This document shows positions 27,482 to 36,438 of a stretch of DNA of 64,000 nt, piece after piece. Positions within the stretch are counted from its first letter, which is position 1. Each line of letters opens with the position of its first letter. The translations under genes and the position numbers were made by a program. The notes under the pieces were generated by a model, which was not told where the DNA came from, ran no database searches, and saw nothing but the letters and a program-made list of their open reading frames with translations. Source of the DNA: Hyphomonadaceae bacterium (GTDB lineage Bacteria; Pseudomonadota; Alphaproteobacteria; Caulobacterales; Hyphomonadaceae); assembly GCA_016714495.1 (NCBI GenBank), contig JADKDU010000002.1, positions 124,001 through 188,000 on the forward strand, given 5' to 3'.

Positions 27482-28477
27482 GTGTGTGACGAGCGTAGTC
27501 ATGGTGAAACTCAGGTCAGGCTGGGCGGCGGCGTGCTGGAGCTGAGGGATGTCACTCGTGCGGCCGGCCGGGAGCCGGTGCTGTCACGGGCGAGCCTTGT
27601 CCTGTCGCGTGAGACGCCGAGTGCGATTGTGGGGCTCTCCGCCTACGAACGCGACATGCTGATGCGGCTTCTGGCTGGTGTGGAAAAGCCCCAGTCGGGA
27701 TCGATCAAGCTTGACGGCAAAGACATCGCGCAGGCGCGGCGCGAGAAGGGCAAAGTCGTCCGCATCGATGCGCAGGTGCAGCCGAAGCCGGTGAAGGCTG
27801 GCAAGCCAACAGGCGATGCGGGCGCGAAGGTGCGGCAGGCGATCGCGAAGGCGCGGGCTGAGCGGCCGAAGTTGATTCTGCTGGATGCGCCATCGACCGG
27901 GCTGCAGCTCGAGGCGCGTGAGCAATTCCTGGCCGATTTCAAATCGCTGCTGGCGGATACCGGCGCCGTGATTGTGCTGGTTGCGGGTGATGCGGATGAA
28001 GCGCTTGGTCTTGGCGGGAATGTCGTGGTTCTGCATCGCGGCGAGATCGTTCAGTCGGGTCCGGCGGCGGATGTGTTCGCGCATCCTGCCAACCTCAAGG
28101 CGGCGGTGGCGACATCCTTTCCGATGCTCAACACGCTAACGATGCAGGCGCGCAATGGCCGCGGCGTGCTGGCCGATGGGTCGAGTTTTCAGCCGCCCGA
28201 CGAGTTGCGGCTGCCGGATGATGGCCGCTGCACAGTGGCTTTCCATCCCGACGACATGACGTTGGCCCGGGCTGGCGCTGGATGCCTCCGTTTCGTGGTG
28301 CGGGCGGCAGGTGAGGAAATCGTCGCAGGCCGGCGTTTCGTTCGTGTGACTTTTGCCGACGCAAGCTGGCTGACGCCCGAGGATGCAGCGGCGCCGCACG
28401 CCGGGGCGATCCTCAACGCTTTCGTCGATCGCTCGCGATTGATGGCGTTCGATGCGGGCGGCAAGGCGATCAGCTGA
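27482..28477 (+). CDS. Degenerate ABC-type ATP-binding protein (GlpS/MalK-like)
   Basis: 331 residues. The order of segments follows carbohydrate/glycerol importer ATPases: VLELRDVTR, a beta-hairpin, MRLLAGVEKPQSGSIKLDGKDI, a Walker B-like LILLDAPSTGL, VVVLHRGEIVQSGPAADVFAHPANL and a TOBE-like C-terminal domain with FHPDDMTLA. Every catalytic site is altered: Walker A reads GLSAYERD (51-58) with no GKS/T, the Q-loop and LSGGQ signature region is shortened and replaced by a Lys/Pro-rich stretch, Walker B ends DA rather than DE, and the H-loop is AGD rather than THD. It should not hydrolyse ATP. GTG at 27482 is tentative. No permease is adjacent. Confidence 0.8.
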   Translation: MCDERSHGETQVRLGGGVLELRDVTRAAGREPVLSRASLVLSRETPSAIVGLSAYERDMLMRLLAGVEKPQSGSIKLDGKDIAQARREKGKVVRIDAQVQPKPVKAGKPTGDAGAKVRQAIAKARAERPKLILLDAPSTGLQLEAREQFLADFKSLLADTGAVIVLVAGDADEALGLGGNVVVLHRGEIVQSGPAADVFAHPANLKAAVATSFPMLNTLTMQARNGRGVLADGSSFQPPDELRLPDDGRCTVAFHPDDMTLARAGAGCLRFVVRAAGEEIVAGRRFVRVTFADASWLTPEDAAAPHAGAILNAFVDRSRLMAFDAGGKAIS

Positions 28478-28480
28478 TCG

Positions 28481-30112
28481 TCAGCCAAGGCTCTTGAGCG
28501 CCGCGGCGGGGCGCGCGGCGGCTTGCGGCGCGATCTCGCATTTCAGGAATTCATCGAGCGGCATCGGCAGGCCGATAGCGCCTCCCTGCACAGCGTCCGC
28601 GCCCATCGACTGAAGCAGGCTGAGATTGTCCGCCGTCTCGACGCCATCAACGGTGATCGTCATGCCGAGGCTGTGGCCAAGGTCAATGACGGATTTCAGG
28701 AGAAGATCGCCGCAATTGCCGTGCGCCATGGTCGCAATGAACATGCGGTCGATTTTCAGCTCGCGCGCGGAAATGTTGCGCAGCGATGCAAGCGAGGAGG
28801 AGTTCGCGCCATAGTCGCCGATCGCGATGCCGACGCCCGCATCGCGCAGGTTTTGCATGACCTCGATGGCGCGCGCCTCATCCACGGCGGCAATAGCGCC
28901 GGCGATCTCGAAGCACAGGCGGGCGCCTGAGCGGCGGATCTGGCGATGGGCGCGCTCGGCGAAGTGCGGGCTGGCGATCAGGCTGGCGGGGATCGTGATC
29001 GACACGACGATATCGCGGCCGGCTTCGCGCATGCGGCGCTGGTCGGTGATGGCGCGGGCGATCCACCATTCGGTCAGCGGGCGGATATGGCCGGTCGTGG
29101 CGGCTATGGCCAGGAAGCGATCCGGCGTCAGGAGACCGAGGTTCGGATGGCGCCAGTGCGGCATGGACGTCGCGGCGAGAATAGTGCGCCGGCGCAGATC
29201 GTATTTCGGCTGGTGCGCAAGAAACAGCTCGCCGCGTTCGAGACCCAGCATCATCTCGCGCATGAGCTGGAGCGCGGATGCGGGGTCGTCATAAGCGGCG
29301 GCGTCGAAGACGCAAGCGCTCGTGTGTTTCGCGCGGGCGCGGTCGAGCGCGGCTTCCGCGCGTTGCAGCACCGACAACGGTATGTGCGGCGCATCTGCAT
29401 GGCAGGCGAGGCCGGTTGTGACAGTGATCTCGATGCGATCGTCGCCCAGCCGGGTCGGTTGCGAAGCGATGGCTGCGATGGCTGCGGCGGTTCGTGTTGC
29501 GGCGTCGCCGCTTTCGGCCCGAAAGATCGCCACGATCCGATCCGGCCCCGCGCAGCCGACGGAAATCTCGCCATAGGTTGCTGAAATGCGGTGCGCGATG
29601 GCGGCCACGAGTTTCGGACAGAGCGTTTCGCCGATCGCGAGGCGGAGCTGGCCGAAATTGTCGACCCCCACCATGACGGCGAACAGCGTGGCCGGATCAT
29701 TGGCCGCGCGCATGTTCGCGAGGTTCGCTTCCATGGCGCGCATGTTCGGCAGGCCTGTGGCCTCGTCTTCGAAGGCAAGCCGTGCGATGCGCATGTCGCG
29801 TTCGGCGAGGCGGCCGGACACCAGGTTGAAGCTGGAGGCGAGCGTCGCCGTTTCGTTACGGCCCTTCACGCGGACTTCAACACGTTCGCCATCGGCCGCG
29901 CGCGAGAGGGCGTGGCTGACTTCCGTGATCGTGCGCGCCACGCGATGCGCGACGAGCACTTTCACAACGACATAGGCGAGCAGTCCGGCGAGCGCTGCGG
30001 CGCTCACGGCCGGCATGGCGGCGATCTGCGCCAGGAACGCAGCTACGAAAACCAGCGCCATCGACGTGATGGCGCAGACAGTGGCGATCTCGGTGGACAG
30101 GCGTCTGAACAC
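28481..30112 (-). CDS. Membrane protein with degenerate GGDEF and EAL domains
   Basis: About 543 residues from GTG at 30112; an in-frame TTG at 30256 would overlap the neighbouring gene. Two N-terminal membrane segments (about 9-55) lead to a HAMP-like linker, a GGDEF-like domain where the signature site reads VGCAGPD, and an EAL-like domain where the EAL site reads ATS (LRRRTILAATSMPHWRHP). The DDFG motif is GDYG and the loop-6 glutamate is D in TVDGVETADN. Neither cyclase nor phosphodiesterase activity is expected; a c-di-GMP-independent or receptor-type regulatory role is possible. It ends 3 bases from the degenerate ABC gene on the other strand. Confidence 0.82.
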   Translation of the reverse strand: MFRRLSTEIATVCAITSMALVFVAAFLAQIAAMPAVSAAALAGLLAYVVVKVLVAHRVARTITEVSHALSRAADGERVEVRVKGRNETATLASSFNLVSGRLAERDMRIARLAFEDEATGLPNMRAMEANLANMRAANDPATLFAVMVGVDNFGQLRLAIGETLCPKLVAAIAHRISATYGEISVGCAGPDRIVAIFRAESGDAATRTAAAIAAIASQPTRLGDDRIEITVTTGLACHADAPHIPLSVLQRAEAALDRARAKHTSACVFDAAAYDDPASALQLMREMMLGLERGELFLAHQPKYDLRRRTILAATSMPHWRHPNLGLLTPDRFLAIAATTGHIRPLTEWWIARAITDQRRMREAGRDIVVSITIPASLIASPHFAERAHRQIRRSGARLCFEIAGAIAAVDEARAIEVMQNLRDAGVGIAIGDYGANSSSLASLRNISARELKIDRMFIATMAHGNCGDLLLKSVIDLGHSLGMTITVDGVETADNLSLLQSMGADAVQGGAIGLPMPLDEFLKCEIAPQAAARPAAALKSLG

Positions 30113-30215
30113 AGGCGTGCTTTCTGCTGCAGACGCACACGTTGGCAGGCGGTGCTGAAGGCCGCGTGAACGCCGTGCTAATAGTATATGAATGCGCCGG
30201 ACCCTGACGCAGAGT

Positions 30216-31586
30216 CTATTGCGCGGTCTTGCCGTGTGCCGGCGGAAAAATCTCAAGCAGCGCAGCGTGCATTACGATCCGCCATTGTTCGGGATCGTGA
30301 CCCGCGGAGAGGTAGAGGCCCGACGCGTCGTATCCGCCCTGCGTCAAAACGGCCTCGGCCGCCTTGGCGGTTTCGAGGAAATGCGGCTCGTACAGACCTC
30401 CGGCAAAGCGGAAGCGGGCGCGAACGCCCGGCGCAAGGTCGCTGGCCGAGATCGGCGCGATGCCGGGCGACATTGGAATGGCGTAGGCGTAAACGTCGGG
30501 ATGCAGCAGGCCGGCCCACAGCGCGAAGACGCCGCCGCTGGAATAACCCGCGACCACGCGATCCTCGCGGCGCGCTGAAGCGCCAAACTCCCTTTCCGCA
30601 TAGCGCGTCAGTTCAGCGGAAAAGAATTCCATGTGCTGGTCGAAGCGATCTCCGGCGCCGTCGCGATAACGGATGTATTCGGCCGAACGCAGGTCCGCGC
30701 CGTATTCAGTCGGCGCAACGCCAATGACGGCGCGCTTGCCCGACTCCGCGCTGATCAAGACGATCGGCTTGATCTCGCCGGCGAGGATCATGGCCTCGAC
30801 CATTGGCGCATACATGTTGGCGGAATTGTCGGCGAGGAAGATGGCCGGCCATGTCTTCTCTTTCGACCAGCCGGGCGGGAGATAGATTCTGACCTTGCGC
30901 GTCTCGCCAAGCGCTTTGCTGGCAAGCTCGCGGTCGAACAGCTGGCCCGCAAGCTGGTCCTCGGAAATCTGGTGGGGCCCTGCAGGCGCGTCTGGTCCAT
31001 GGAAGGTCAGGATGTCCGCCTCGGGCGTCCGCTCATCCTTCACGACGAAGAGCGACAGCATGGCGCGGTCGATGCCGCCAAGCCGGCGTCGCGCCGCCCA
31101 GAAATCGCTGTCGCCGAGCCGCGTCATCGCAAGCTGCAGCGAGCAGCATACATCGACTGCGGGCTCGCTCGAATGCGCCAGCATTGTCAGCTCGTCGCCT
31201 GCGACATCGAACCGGAATGTCGCGCCATCGAGCCGCTTGCCTGCGCTCGCCGCGCTGATGTCCCCGATGCCAAGCGCGCAAAAATCGACCATCCGTCTTG
31301 ATAGCGCGACCACCGTGGCGTTGCCGCCTGATCCGGGCGCGGCCATCCACTCGACAAGTTCACAGCGCGCATTGTCGCCGACCTGTCGGCGGACATTGGT
31401 CAGCATGCCGACCACGTTTTCCGGCATGCCGGGATAGGAAACGCGTACGCCTTCGCTGATCCGTTCGCGTTCCTCGCCCACGGGCACGTCGTAGGGCGTG
31501 TCGCTCAGGTCCGCTTGCGGGTTTGCAGGTTCGCACGATGCGAGGGCGGCGAGCGCTGGCGCCGCCAGCCAGACCAGCCACTTCAC
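30216..31586 (-). CDS. Lipoprotein with C-terminal esterase (alpha/beta hydrolase) domain
   Basis: About 456 residues. GTG at 31586 has GGAGG 8 bases upstream and begins a lipoprotein signal with ALASC. The first ~190 residues form an unrecognised domain with a Cys-Cys pair (VDVCCSLQ). The rest is an esterase-D/Fes-like fold: KVRIYLPPGWSKEKTWPAIFLADN, the nucleophile elbow AGYSSGGVFA (GxSxG) and a late histidine in LYLSAGHDPEQWR. Substrate unknown, perhaps an exported ester or siderophore-like compound. The next upstream gene on the same strand is a DUF885 lipoprotein, starting 90 bases earlier. Confidence 0.87.
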   Translation of the reverse strand: MKWLVWLAAPALAALASCEPANPQADLSDTPYDVPVGEERERISEGVRVSYPGMPENVVGMLTNVRRQVGDNARCELVEWMAAPGSGGNATVVALSRRMVDFCALGIGDISAASAGKRLDGATFRFDVAGDELTMLAHSSEPAVDVCCSLQLAMTRLGDSDFWAARRRLGGIDRAMLSLFVVKDERTPEADILTFHGPDAPAGPHQISEDQLAGQLFDRELASKALGETRKVRIYLPPGWSKEKTWPAIFLADNSANMYAPMVEAMILAGEIKPIVLISAESGKRAVIGVAPTEYGADLRSAEYIRYRDGAGDRFDQHMEFFSAELTRYAEREFGASARREDRVVAGYSSGGVFALWAGLLHPDVYAYAIPMSPGIAPISASDLAPGVRARFRFAGGLYEPHFLETAKAAEAVLTQGGYDASGLYLSAGHDPEQWRIVMHAALLEIFPPAHGKTAQ

Positions 31587-31675
31587 CTGTTTGTCCTCCG
31601 CACCGCGGAGGCGCACCGGCGCCACCGTCTGAAAGACTGCCTATGGTCTCGGGCAAATGTCCACAAACAACAAGG

Positions 31676-33439
31676 TTATCGCTGCTTGTAAGGGTCCGGC
31701 CCGCCGTCCGCTATGAAGCGGTCGATACGGGCCTTCAGAACTGGCAGCGGCGCCGAGCCGAGGTGAAGAACCGTGTCGTGGAAATTGCGAATGTCGAATT
31801 TCGCGCCCAAGGCGGCTTCTGCTTTCTTTCGCGCCTCCACGATCGCCATCTCGCCGAGATAATAGCTCAGCGACTGAGCGGGCCACGAAATGTAGCGATC
31901 AACTTCGGTCGTGATCTCGTGCTCGGCCAGCGCGGTGTTCTCGCGAAAGAAGGCCTGCCCCTGTTCGCGCGTCCAGCCTTTGGCGTGGATGCCGGTGTCG
32001 ACGACCAGCCGCGCTGCGCGCCACATCTGGTAACTGAGCATGCCAAATTTTTCGTAGGGCGTTTCGTACAGCTCCATCTCTTCGCCCAGCAGCTCGCAGT
32101 AAAGCGCCCAGCCTTCGCCGAAGGCGGAGATGTAGGTCTTGCGGCGGAAGTCCGGCATGCCCTCATGCTCTTCCGCCAGCGGCATCTGGAAGGCGTGACC
32201 CGGCGCGCCTTCATGAAGCGTCAGCGCGGGCAGGGAATAGAGCGCGCGGGAGGGCAGGTTGTAGGTGTTGACCAGATACTGGCCCGGTCCGCCGCGGCCA
32301 GCCGTATAGAAGGGCGCGATGTCGTCCGGCACCGGAACGACACCGAAACGCGAACGGGGCAGGCGACCGAAGAAATATTTCGCCTTGCCGTCGAACTTCT
32401 TCGCTATCCATGCCGCGCGCATCAGCAACTCGTCCGGCGTCTTCGCGTAGAATCGCGGGTCGGCGCGCAGGAAGGCGAGGAAGGCGGGCAGATCCCCGTT
32501 GAAGCCTGCCTCTTTCGTTACATCATTCATGCGCGCACGAATTTTCGCGACTTCGGAAAGCCCGATTTGATGGATCTCGTCCGGCGATAGCTTCAGCGTC
32601 GTGTATTCGCGGATCTGCGCTGCATAATAGGCCTCGCCATCCGGCAGCTTCGTCGCGGCGATTTCTGTCGTCGTCTTGGGAAGATATTCATCGCGGAAGA
32701 AGGGCAGAAGGGCCCGGTAAGCCGGGAACACTTTGTCCGCGATCGCCGCCTTGGCCTGCGTCTGCAGTTCCGCGCGTGTTGCGGCGGGGATGCTCGCTGG
32801 CAGGGACAGGAAGGGTTCATAGAACGAAGACTGCTCCGGCGTCTTGCCTTCATAGACGGAAGAGATGGAGGCGGTGCGCCCGTCCAGCGTCACGCGGGGC
32901 GGCGTAAAACCGCGCGCGAGACCGAGGCGCATATTGGCGGTCTGCTCGGCAAAATATCGCGGCACGTCGTTCAGCCGCTCGATCCACGCGCGCGCCTGCT
33001 TTTCGCTGCTGAACGCCCTGGGGCCATAAGCGGCGACGCTGGTCCAGAATGTCGTGTCGGCGTTGAGCGGCTTTTCGTATTCGCGGAAGTCGATCTGTGC
33101 GATGCGCACCTCGATCTGGTCGCGATAGATGGCGAGATTGATCTGTGCTTCAGGCGACAGCGTCGCCACATCCAGCGCATCAAGCTTCGCGATGACGTCC
33201 TTCATGTAGGCGTGGCGTTCGGCCTGAGATGCGGGGTCGACCTTCGACCAGCTGCGCGGCGCTGTTTCGTCGTCAGAGGATTCCTCATCCGCATCGGGAT
33301 CAAGGGCTGTCCGCCAGGCCCATTCTGCCTCGTAGATCGCCCGCAAGCGCGCGTCGGCAGGGGATTCGCGCAGCGGTCCGCCCGCTGTCGCGCAAGCCGC
33401 CAGCACGCCTAAAGCAACGCCCACAAGAATACGCTTCAT
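31676..33439 (-). CDS. DUF885 family lipoprotein, putative zinc peptidase
   Basis: 587 residues. The signal MKRILVGVALGVLAACATA is a lipoprotein type. The body is the mostly helical DUF885 fold with the metal-like motif LTLHEGAPGHAFQM (HExxxGH), followed by ISAFGEGWALYCELLGEEM, both conserved in this family, which is related to M32-type carboxypeptidases. It would act in the periplasm or on the outer membrane. An acidic run (DPDADEESSDDE) lies near residue 50. It is on the same strand as the esterase lipoprotein and may be co-transcribed. Confidence 0.92.
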   Translation of the reverse strand: MKRILVGVALGVLAACATAGGPLRESPADARLRAIYEAEWAWRTALDPDADEESSDDETAPRSWSKVDPASQAERHAYMKDVIAKLDALDVATLSPEAQINLAIYRDQIEVRIAQIDFREYEKPLNADTTFWTSVAAYGPRAFSSEKQARAWIERLNDVPRYFAEQTANMRLGLARGFTPPRVTLDGRTASISSVYEGKTPEQSSFYEPFLSLPASIPAATRAELQTQAKAAIADKVFPAYRALLPFFRDEYLPKTTTEIAATKLPDGEAYYAAQIREYTTLKLSPDEIHQIGLSEVAKIRARMNDVTKEAGFNGDLPAFLAFLRADPRFYAKTPDELLMRAAWIAKKFDGKAKYFFGRLPRSRFGVVPVPDDIAPFYTAGRGGPGQYLVNTYNLPSRALYSLPALTLHEGAPGHAFQMPLAEEHEGMPDFRRKTYISAFGEGWALYCELLGEEMELYETPYEKFGMLSYQMWRAARLVVDTGIHAKGWTREQGQAFFRENTALAEHEITTEVDRYISWPAQSLSYYLGEMAIVEARKKAEAALGAKFDIRNFHDTVLHLGSAPLPVLKARIDRFIADGGPDPYKQR

Positions 33440-33508
33440 CTGGAATCCCGACGTCGACGCCCGAACCCTAGCCGGGACCGGGCGTCGTGTCGCGCCGGGA
33501 CAAACAGG

Positions 33509-33868
33509 TCAGCGCGTCATGCTGTATTCGTAGTTGTCGACGGTGATCGCCACTACCTGCCAGTCGTCCGCCTTCTCCTTGTGCGGCTGGGCTTCGACCA
33601 TCACGGTTTTCCCGTTGGAGAGCGCTTCGCGCGCCAGGCCGCGGTCGATGATCCGCTGGATGTGCGGCAGCTGGAGGTCGTACTTCTTGCCTTTGCTATC
33701 CACTGAAAGGAGAGGGTGAGGCATCTCCCATTTCAGTGCGGTTATCGTTCCTGTGATCTTGGTTTGCTTGGAGGCGTCGTATGACGTCCATCCATGGTGA
33801 GCCCAGGCGGCTCCGGAAATGGCTGCACACGAAAACGCTGCCGCCAACGTTATTGCGATGATCCGCAT
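33509..33868 (-). CDS. DUF6152 family exported protein, copy 1
   Basis: 119 residues. Signal peptide ending AAWA; the mature protein starts HHGWTSYDAS, the hallmark of DUF6152, and continues with a small beta-barrel-like domain (ITGTITALKWEMPHPLL, TVMVEAQPHKEKADDWQVVAITV). The N-terminal HHGW and PH motifs could bind metal, which is an inference. ATG at 33868 follows AGGAGGAAGC. It is a tandem paralogue of the next gene; their upstream regions also match. Confidence 0.92.
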   Translation of the reverse strand: MRIIAITLAAAFSCAAISGAAWAHHGWTSYDASKQTKITGTITALKWEMPHPLLSVDSKGKKYDLQLPHIQRIIDRGLAREALSNGKTVMVEAQPHKEKADDWQVVAITVDNYEYSMTR

Positions 33869-33924
33869 TGCTTCCTCCTATGCTTAGGTCGGAGGGCCTA
33901 ATGTTTGATTGTTCCCCGACGCAC

Positions 33925-33997
33925 GGAAGATAGCGGCTTCAAAGTGTAACGGTGATTTCAAACCATTCGCATGCGATCATATTTTCGGGACAACATT
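33925..33997. repeat. Duplicated upstream element plus vestige of fumC 3' end
   Basis: This stretch parallels 34506-34578. Shared blocks are ggaagatag, gtgtaacgg.gatttc and gatcat.ttttcgggac. In the second copy the last block is the 3' end of fumC; here it is non-coding, so it is a relic of the duplicated fumC end. Confidence 0.7.
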
Positions 33998-34079
33998 TCC
34001 ACGGACGCTGCGTCAGGTGATGCGCGCTGTTTCTTGACGCAACGTCGTCGCTTCAGCTCTCGCTACGTGAACCTTCTGG

Positions 34080-34439
34080 TCACCGCATCAGGTCGACATT
34101 CTTGCCGTCAACAGTGATGGCGAGCGCCTTCCACTCGTTCGCGTTTTTCGTATGCGGCTGCGCATCGACGGTCACTGACTTGCCGACCGACAGCGCTTCC
34201 TTGTTCAGCCCGCGATCGACCATGCGTTGTAGAGGCGACAGCCAGACTTCGAGTTTCTTGCCGCCGCTGTTCACCCACAGGATGGCGTGGGGCTGTTCCC
34301 ATTTCAGCTCGGCGATCGCGCCGGTGACTTTCTGCTGCTTGGTCGAGTCATAGGATTCCCAACCATGGTGGGCCCAGGCCGTACCCGTGATGGCCGCGCC
34401 CGAAAGCGCTACAGCCGCAATGGCCGCGATGATCCGCAT
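34080..34439 (-). CDS. DUF6152 family exported protein, copy 2
   Basis: 119 residues, same length as copy 1. Signal peptide ending TAWA, then HHGWESYDSTKQQKVTGAIAELKWEQPH and a matching C-terminal half (TVDAQPHTKNANEWKALAITV). The two copies differ at many positions, so the duplication is not recent. ATG at 34439 follows AGGAGGAAGAAC. It lies 104 bases downstream of fumC, on the same strand. Confidence 0.92.
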   Translation of the reverse strand: MRIIAAIAAVALSGAAITGTAWAHHGWESYDSTKQQKVTGAIAELKWEQPHAILWVNSGGKKLEVWLSPLQRMVDRGLNKEALSVGKSVTVDAQPHTKNANEWKALAITVDGKNVDLMR

Positions 34440-34505
34440 TGTTCTTCCTCCTGAATTGCAATGGCGGCCCAGTTTTCTGGATGCCCGCCGTCGCGGCTCA
34501 AGAAA

Positions 34506-34543
34506 GGAAGATAGGGTGTTTCGCGTGTAACGGCGATTTCGAA
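34506..34543. repeat. Upstream element shared by both DUF6152 genes
   Basis: Non-coding block between fumC and DUF6152 copy 2 that matches 33925-33963. It probably contains the promoter or another control site of these genes, read on the minus strand. Confidence 0.55.
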
Positions 34544-35938
34544 CTACTTCGGCCCGATCATCTTTTCGGGACGAACCAGCTTCGTGAACTCGGCGTCGGT
34601 GAGGTAGCCGCCGCCGACAGCCTCTTCACGCAGCGTCGTGCCGTTCTTGTGCGCGGTCTTGGCGATCTTGGCGCACGCGTCATAGCCGAGCCGTTCGTTG
34701 AGCGCCGTGACCAGCATCAGCGAGCGCTCGACGCCCTGCGCAATGTTGTCGAGGCGCGGTTCGATGCCGACGACGCAGTTGTCGGTGAACGAGATCGCTG
34801 CATCCGCCAGCAGTCGCACCGACTGCAGGAAGTTGTACGCCATCATCGGGTTGAACACGTTCAGTTCGAAATGGCCCTGCGATCCCGCGAACGCGATCGC
34901 GGCGTTGTTGCCCATGATGTGGGCGCACACTTGCGTCATGGCTTCGCACTGCGTCGGGTTCACCTTGCCCGGCATGATCGATGAGCCGGGCTCGTTCTCC
35001 GGCAGCGCCAGCTCCCCAAGGCCCGCGCGCGGGCCCGAGCCGAGGAAGCGGATGTCGTTGGCGATCTTGAAGCATGAAGCTGCAACCGTCGTGATCGCGC
35101 CATGGCTCATTACTATCGCATCGTGCGCCGCCAGCGCCTCGAACTTGTTCGGCGCCGTCTTGAAGGCGAGGCCGGTGATCTCCGCGATCTTCGCCGCCAC
35201 CAGCTTGTCAAAGCCTTTGGGCGCGTTGAGCCCGGTGCCAACAGCCGTGCCGCCCTGCGCCAACTCCATCAGCGAGGGCAGCGTTGATTTGATGCGCGCA
35301 ATCCCGTTCTCGATCTGCTTGGCGTAGCCGGAGAATTCCTGGCCGAGGGTGAGCGGCGTCGCGTCCTGCGTGTGCGTGCGGCCGATCTTGATGATTTTCT
35401 TCCAGTCAGCCGATTTCTGCTTCAGCGCCGCGTGCAGGTGTTCGAGAGCGGGGAGAAGGTCGGTCGAGATCTGCTCTGCGCACGCGATGTGCATCGCCGT
35501 TGGGAAAGTGTCGTTCGACGACTGGCTCATGTTGACGTGATCGTTCGGGTGCACGGGCTTCTTTGAACCCATCACGCCGCCCATCATCTCGATGGCGCGG
35601 TTCGAGATCACTTCGTTGGCGTTCATGTTCGACTGCGTGCCCGAGCCGGTCTGCCACACGACCAGCGGGAAGTGATCGTTCAACTTGCCGTCGATGACTT
35701 CCTGCGCGGCGGTGATGATGTTCTTCGCCAGCTTGTTATCGAGCTTGCCGAGTTCGAGGTTTGCTTCCGCCGCCGCGCGCTTCACAATGCCCAGGGCCCG
35801 CACGATCGGGGCGGGCTGCTTTTCCCAGCCGATCTTGAAGTTGCCGAGAGACCGTTGCGCCTGTGCGCCCCAATACCGGTCGGCCGCCACATCGATCGGG
35901 CCAAAGGTGTCGGTTTCGCTACGGGTCTTTCCGGCCAT
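34544..35938 (-). CDS. fumC: Class II fumarate hydratase
   Basis: 464 residues, normal for FumC, which interconverts fumarate and malate in the TCA cycle. Marks: ETDTFGPIDVAADRYWGAQ, SNMNANEVISNRA, HPNDHVNMSQSSND, the active-site GRTHTQDATPLTLGQE, and the superfamily signature GSSIMPGKVNPTQCEA with the catalytic serine. No iron-sulfur cluster is needed in this class. The end of the gene appears to have been partly copied with DUF6152. ATG at 35938 follows GGGAG. Confidence 0.97.
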   Translation of the reverse strand: MAGKTRSETDTFGPIDVAADRYWGAQAQRSLGNFKIGWEKQPAPIVRALGIVKRAAAEANLELGKLDNKLAKNIITAAQEVIDGKLNDHFPLVVWQTGSGTQSNMNANEVISNRAIEMMGGVMGSKKPVHPNDHVNMSQSSNDTFPTAMHIACAEQISTDLLPALEHLHAALKQKSADWKKIIKIGRTHTQDATPLTLGQEFSGYAKQIENGIARIKSTLPSLMELAQGGTAVGTGLNAPKGFDKLVAAKIAEITGLAFKTAPNKFEALAAHDAIVMSHGAITTVAASCFKIANDIRFLGSGPRAGLGELALPENEPGSSIMPGKVNPTQCEAMTQVCAHIMGNNAAIAFAGSQGHFELNVFNPMMAYNFLQSVRLLADAAISFTDNCVVGIEPRLDNIAQGVERSLMLVTALNERLGYDACAKIAKTAHKNGTTLREEAVGGGYLTDAEFTKLVRPEKMIGPK

Positions 35939-36009
35939 CAGTTAAGCTCCCAGCCTTGTAAAACGTGAAAAATATGCGCTGGGACTAGACCCAAGCGCCG
36001 CCGGGATCA

Positions 36010-36438
36010 ATGGTCAGCGCCGGGGCCCGCGCGGCCGGCGAGACAGGATGCAGCTTGAACGGCGATAGAGAGACCGATGGCGCAAGCTGGACCCGGCACA
36101 ACAAGGTGTGCGCCCGTCTCGCCAAGGACGGGTCACTCGAAGTGCAGGTCGAAGGACTCACCACGCAGGCGAAATACTACAAGCCGCTTTTGAAGGAGTT
36201 CTTCCGGCTGCATTTCCCGGTCCGCCCGCGTTGGGGCGACTGGTCGGCGCACATCGCCATGGAATTCACTGGCGATCCGCCGCACATGGATCTCGACAAT
36301 CTCGCCAAGGCGATGCTCGATAGCGCGGTTGGTTCCGCCTTCCACGATGACAGTCAGGTCGCGCGCTTGCTCGTCGAACGCCGCCGCGCCGAGCGGGAAG
36401 GCGTGTGGATGCTGCTAGCTCAGATGCCGTCCGTCTAG
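36010..36438 (+). CDS. RusA-like endonuclease
   Basis: 142 residues. The C-terminal half matches RusA Holliday-junction resolvases: MDLDNLAKAMLDSAVGSAFHDDSQVARLLVER. The aspartates at 94, 96, 104, 113 and 114 and Lys100 correspond to the conserved acidic cluster and lysine of RusA, so the site looks intact. RusA genes are usually in prophages, but no phage genes are near. The ~40 N-terminal residues are not recognised and the ribosome-binding site is weak, so a later start is possible. Its stop overlaps that of the TetR gene by 4 bases. Confidence 0.75.
   Translation: MVSAGARAAGETGCSLNGDRETDGASWTRHNKVCARLAKDGSLEVQVEGLTTQAKYYKPLLKEFFRLHFPVRPRWGDWSAHIAMEFTGDPPHMDLDNLAKAMLDSAVGSAFHDDSQVARLLVERRRAEREGVWMLLAQMPSV

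Noticed and set aside
36010..36438. RusA-like gene as a sign of a prophage
   Set aside because: No integrase, capsid, tail or lysis genes within the window.
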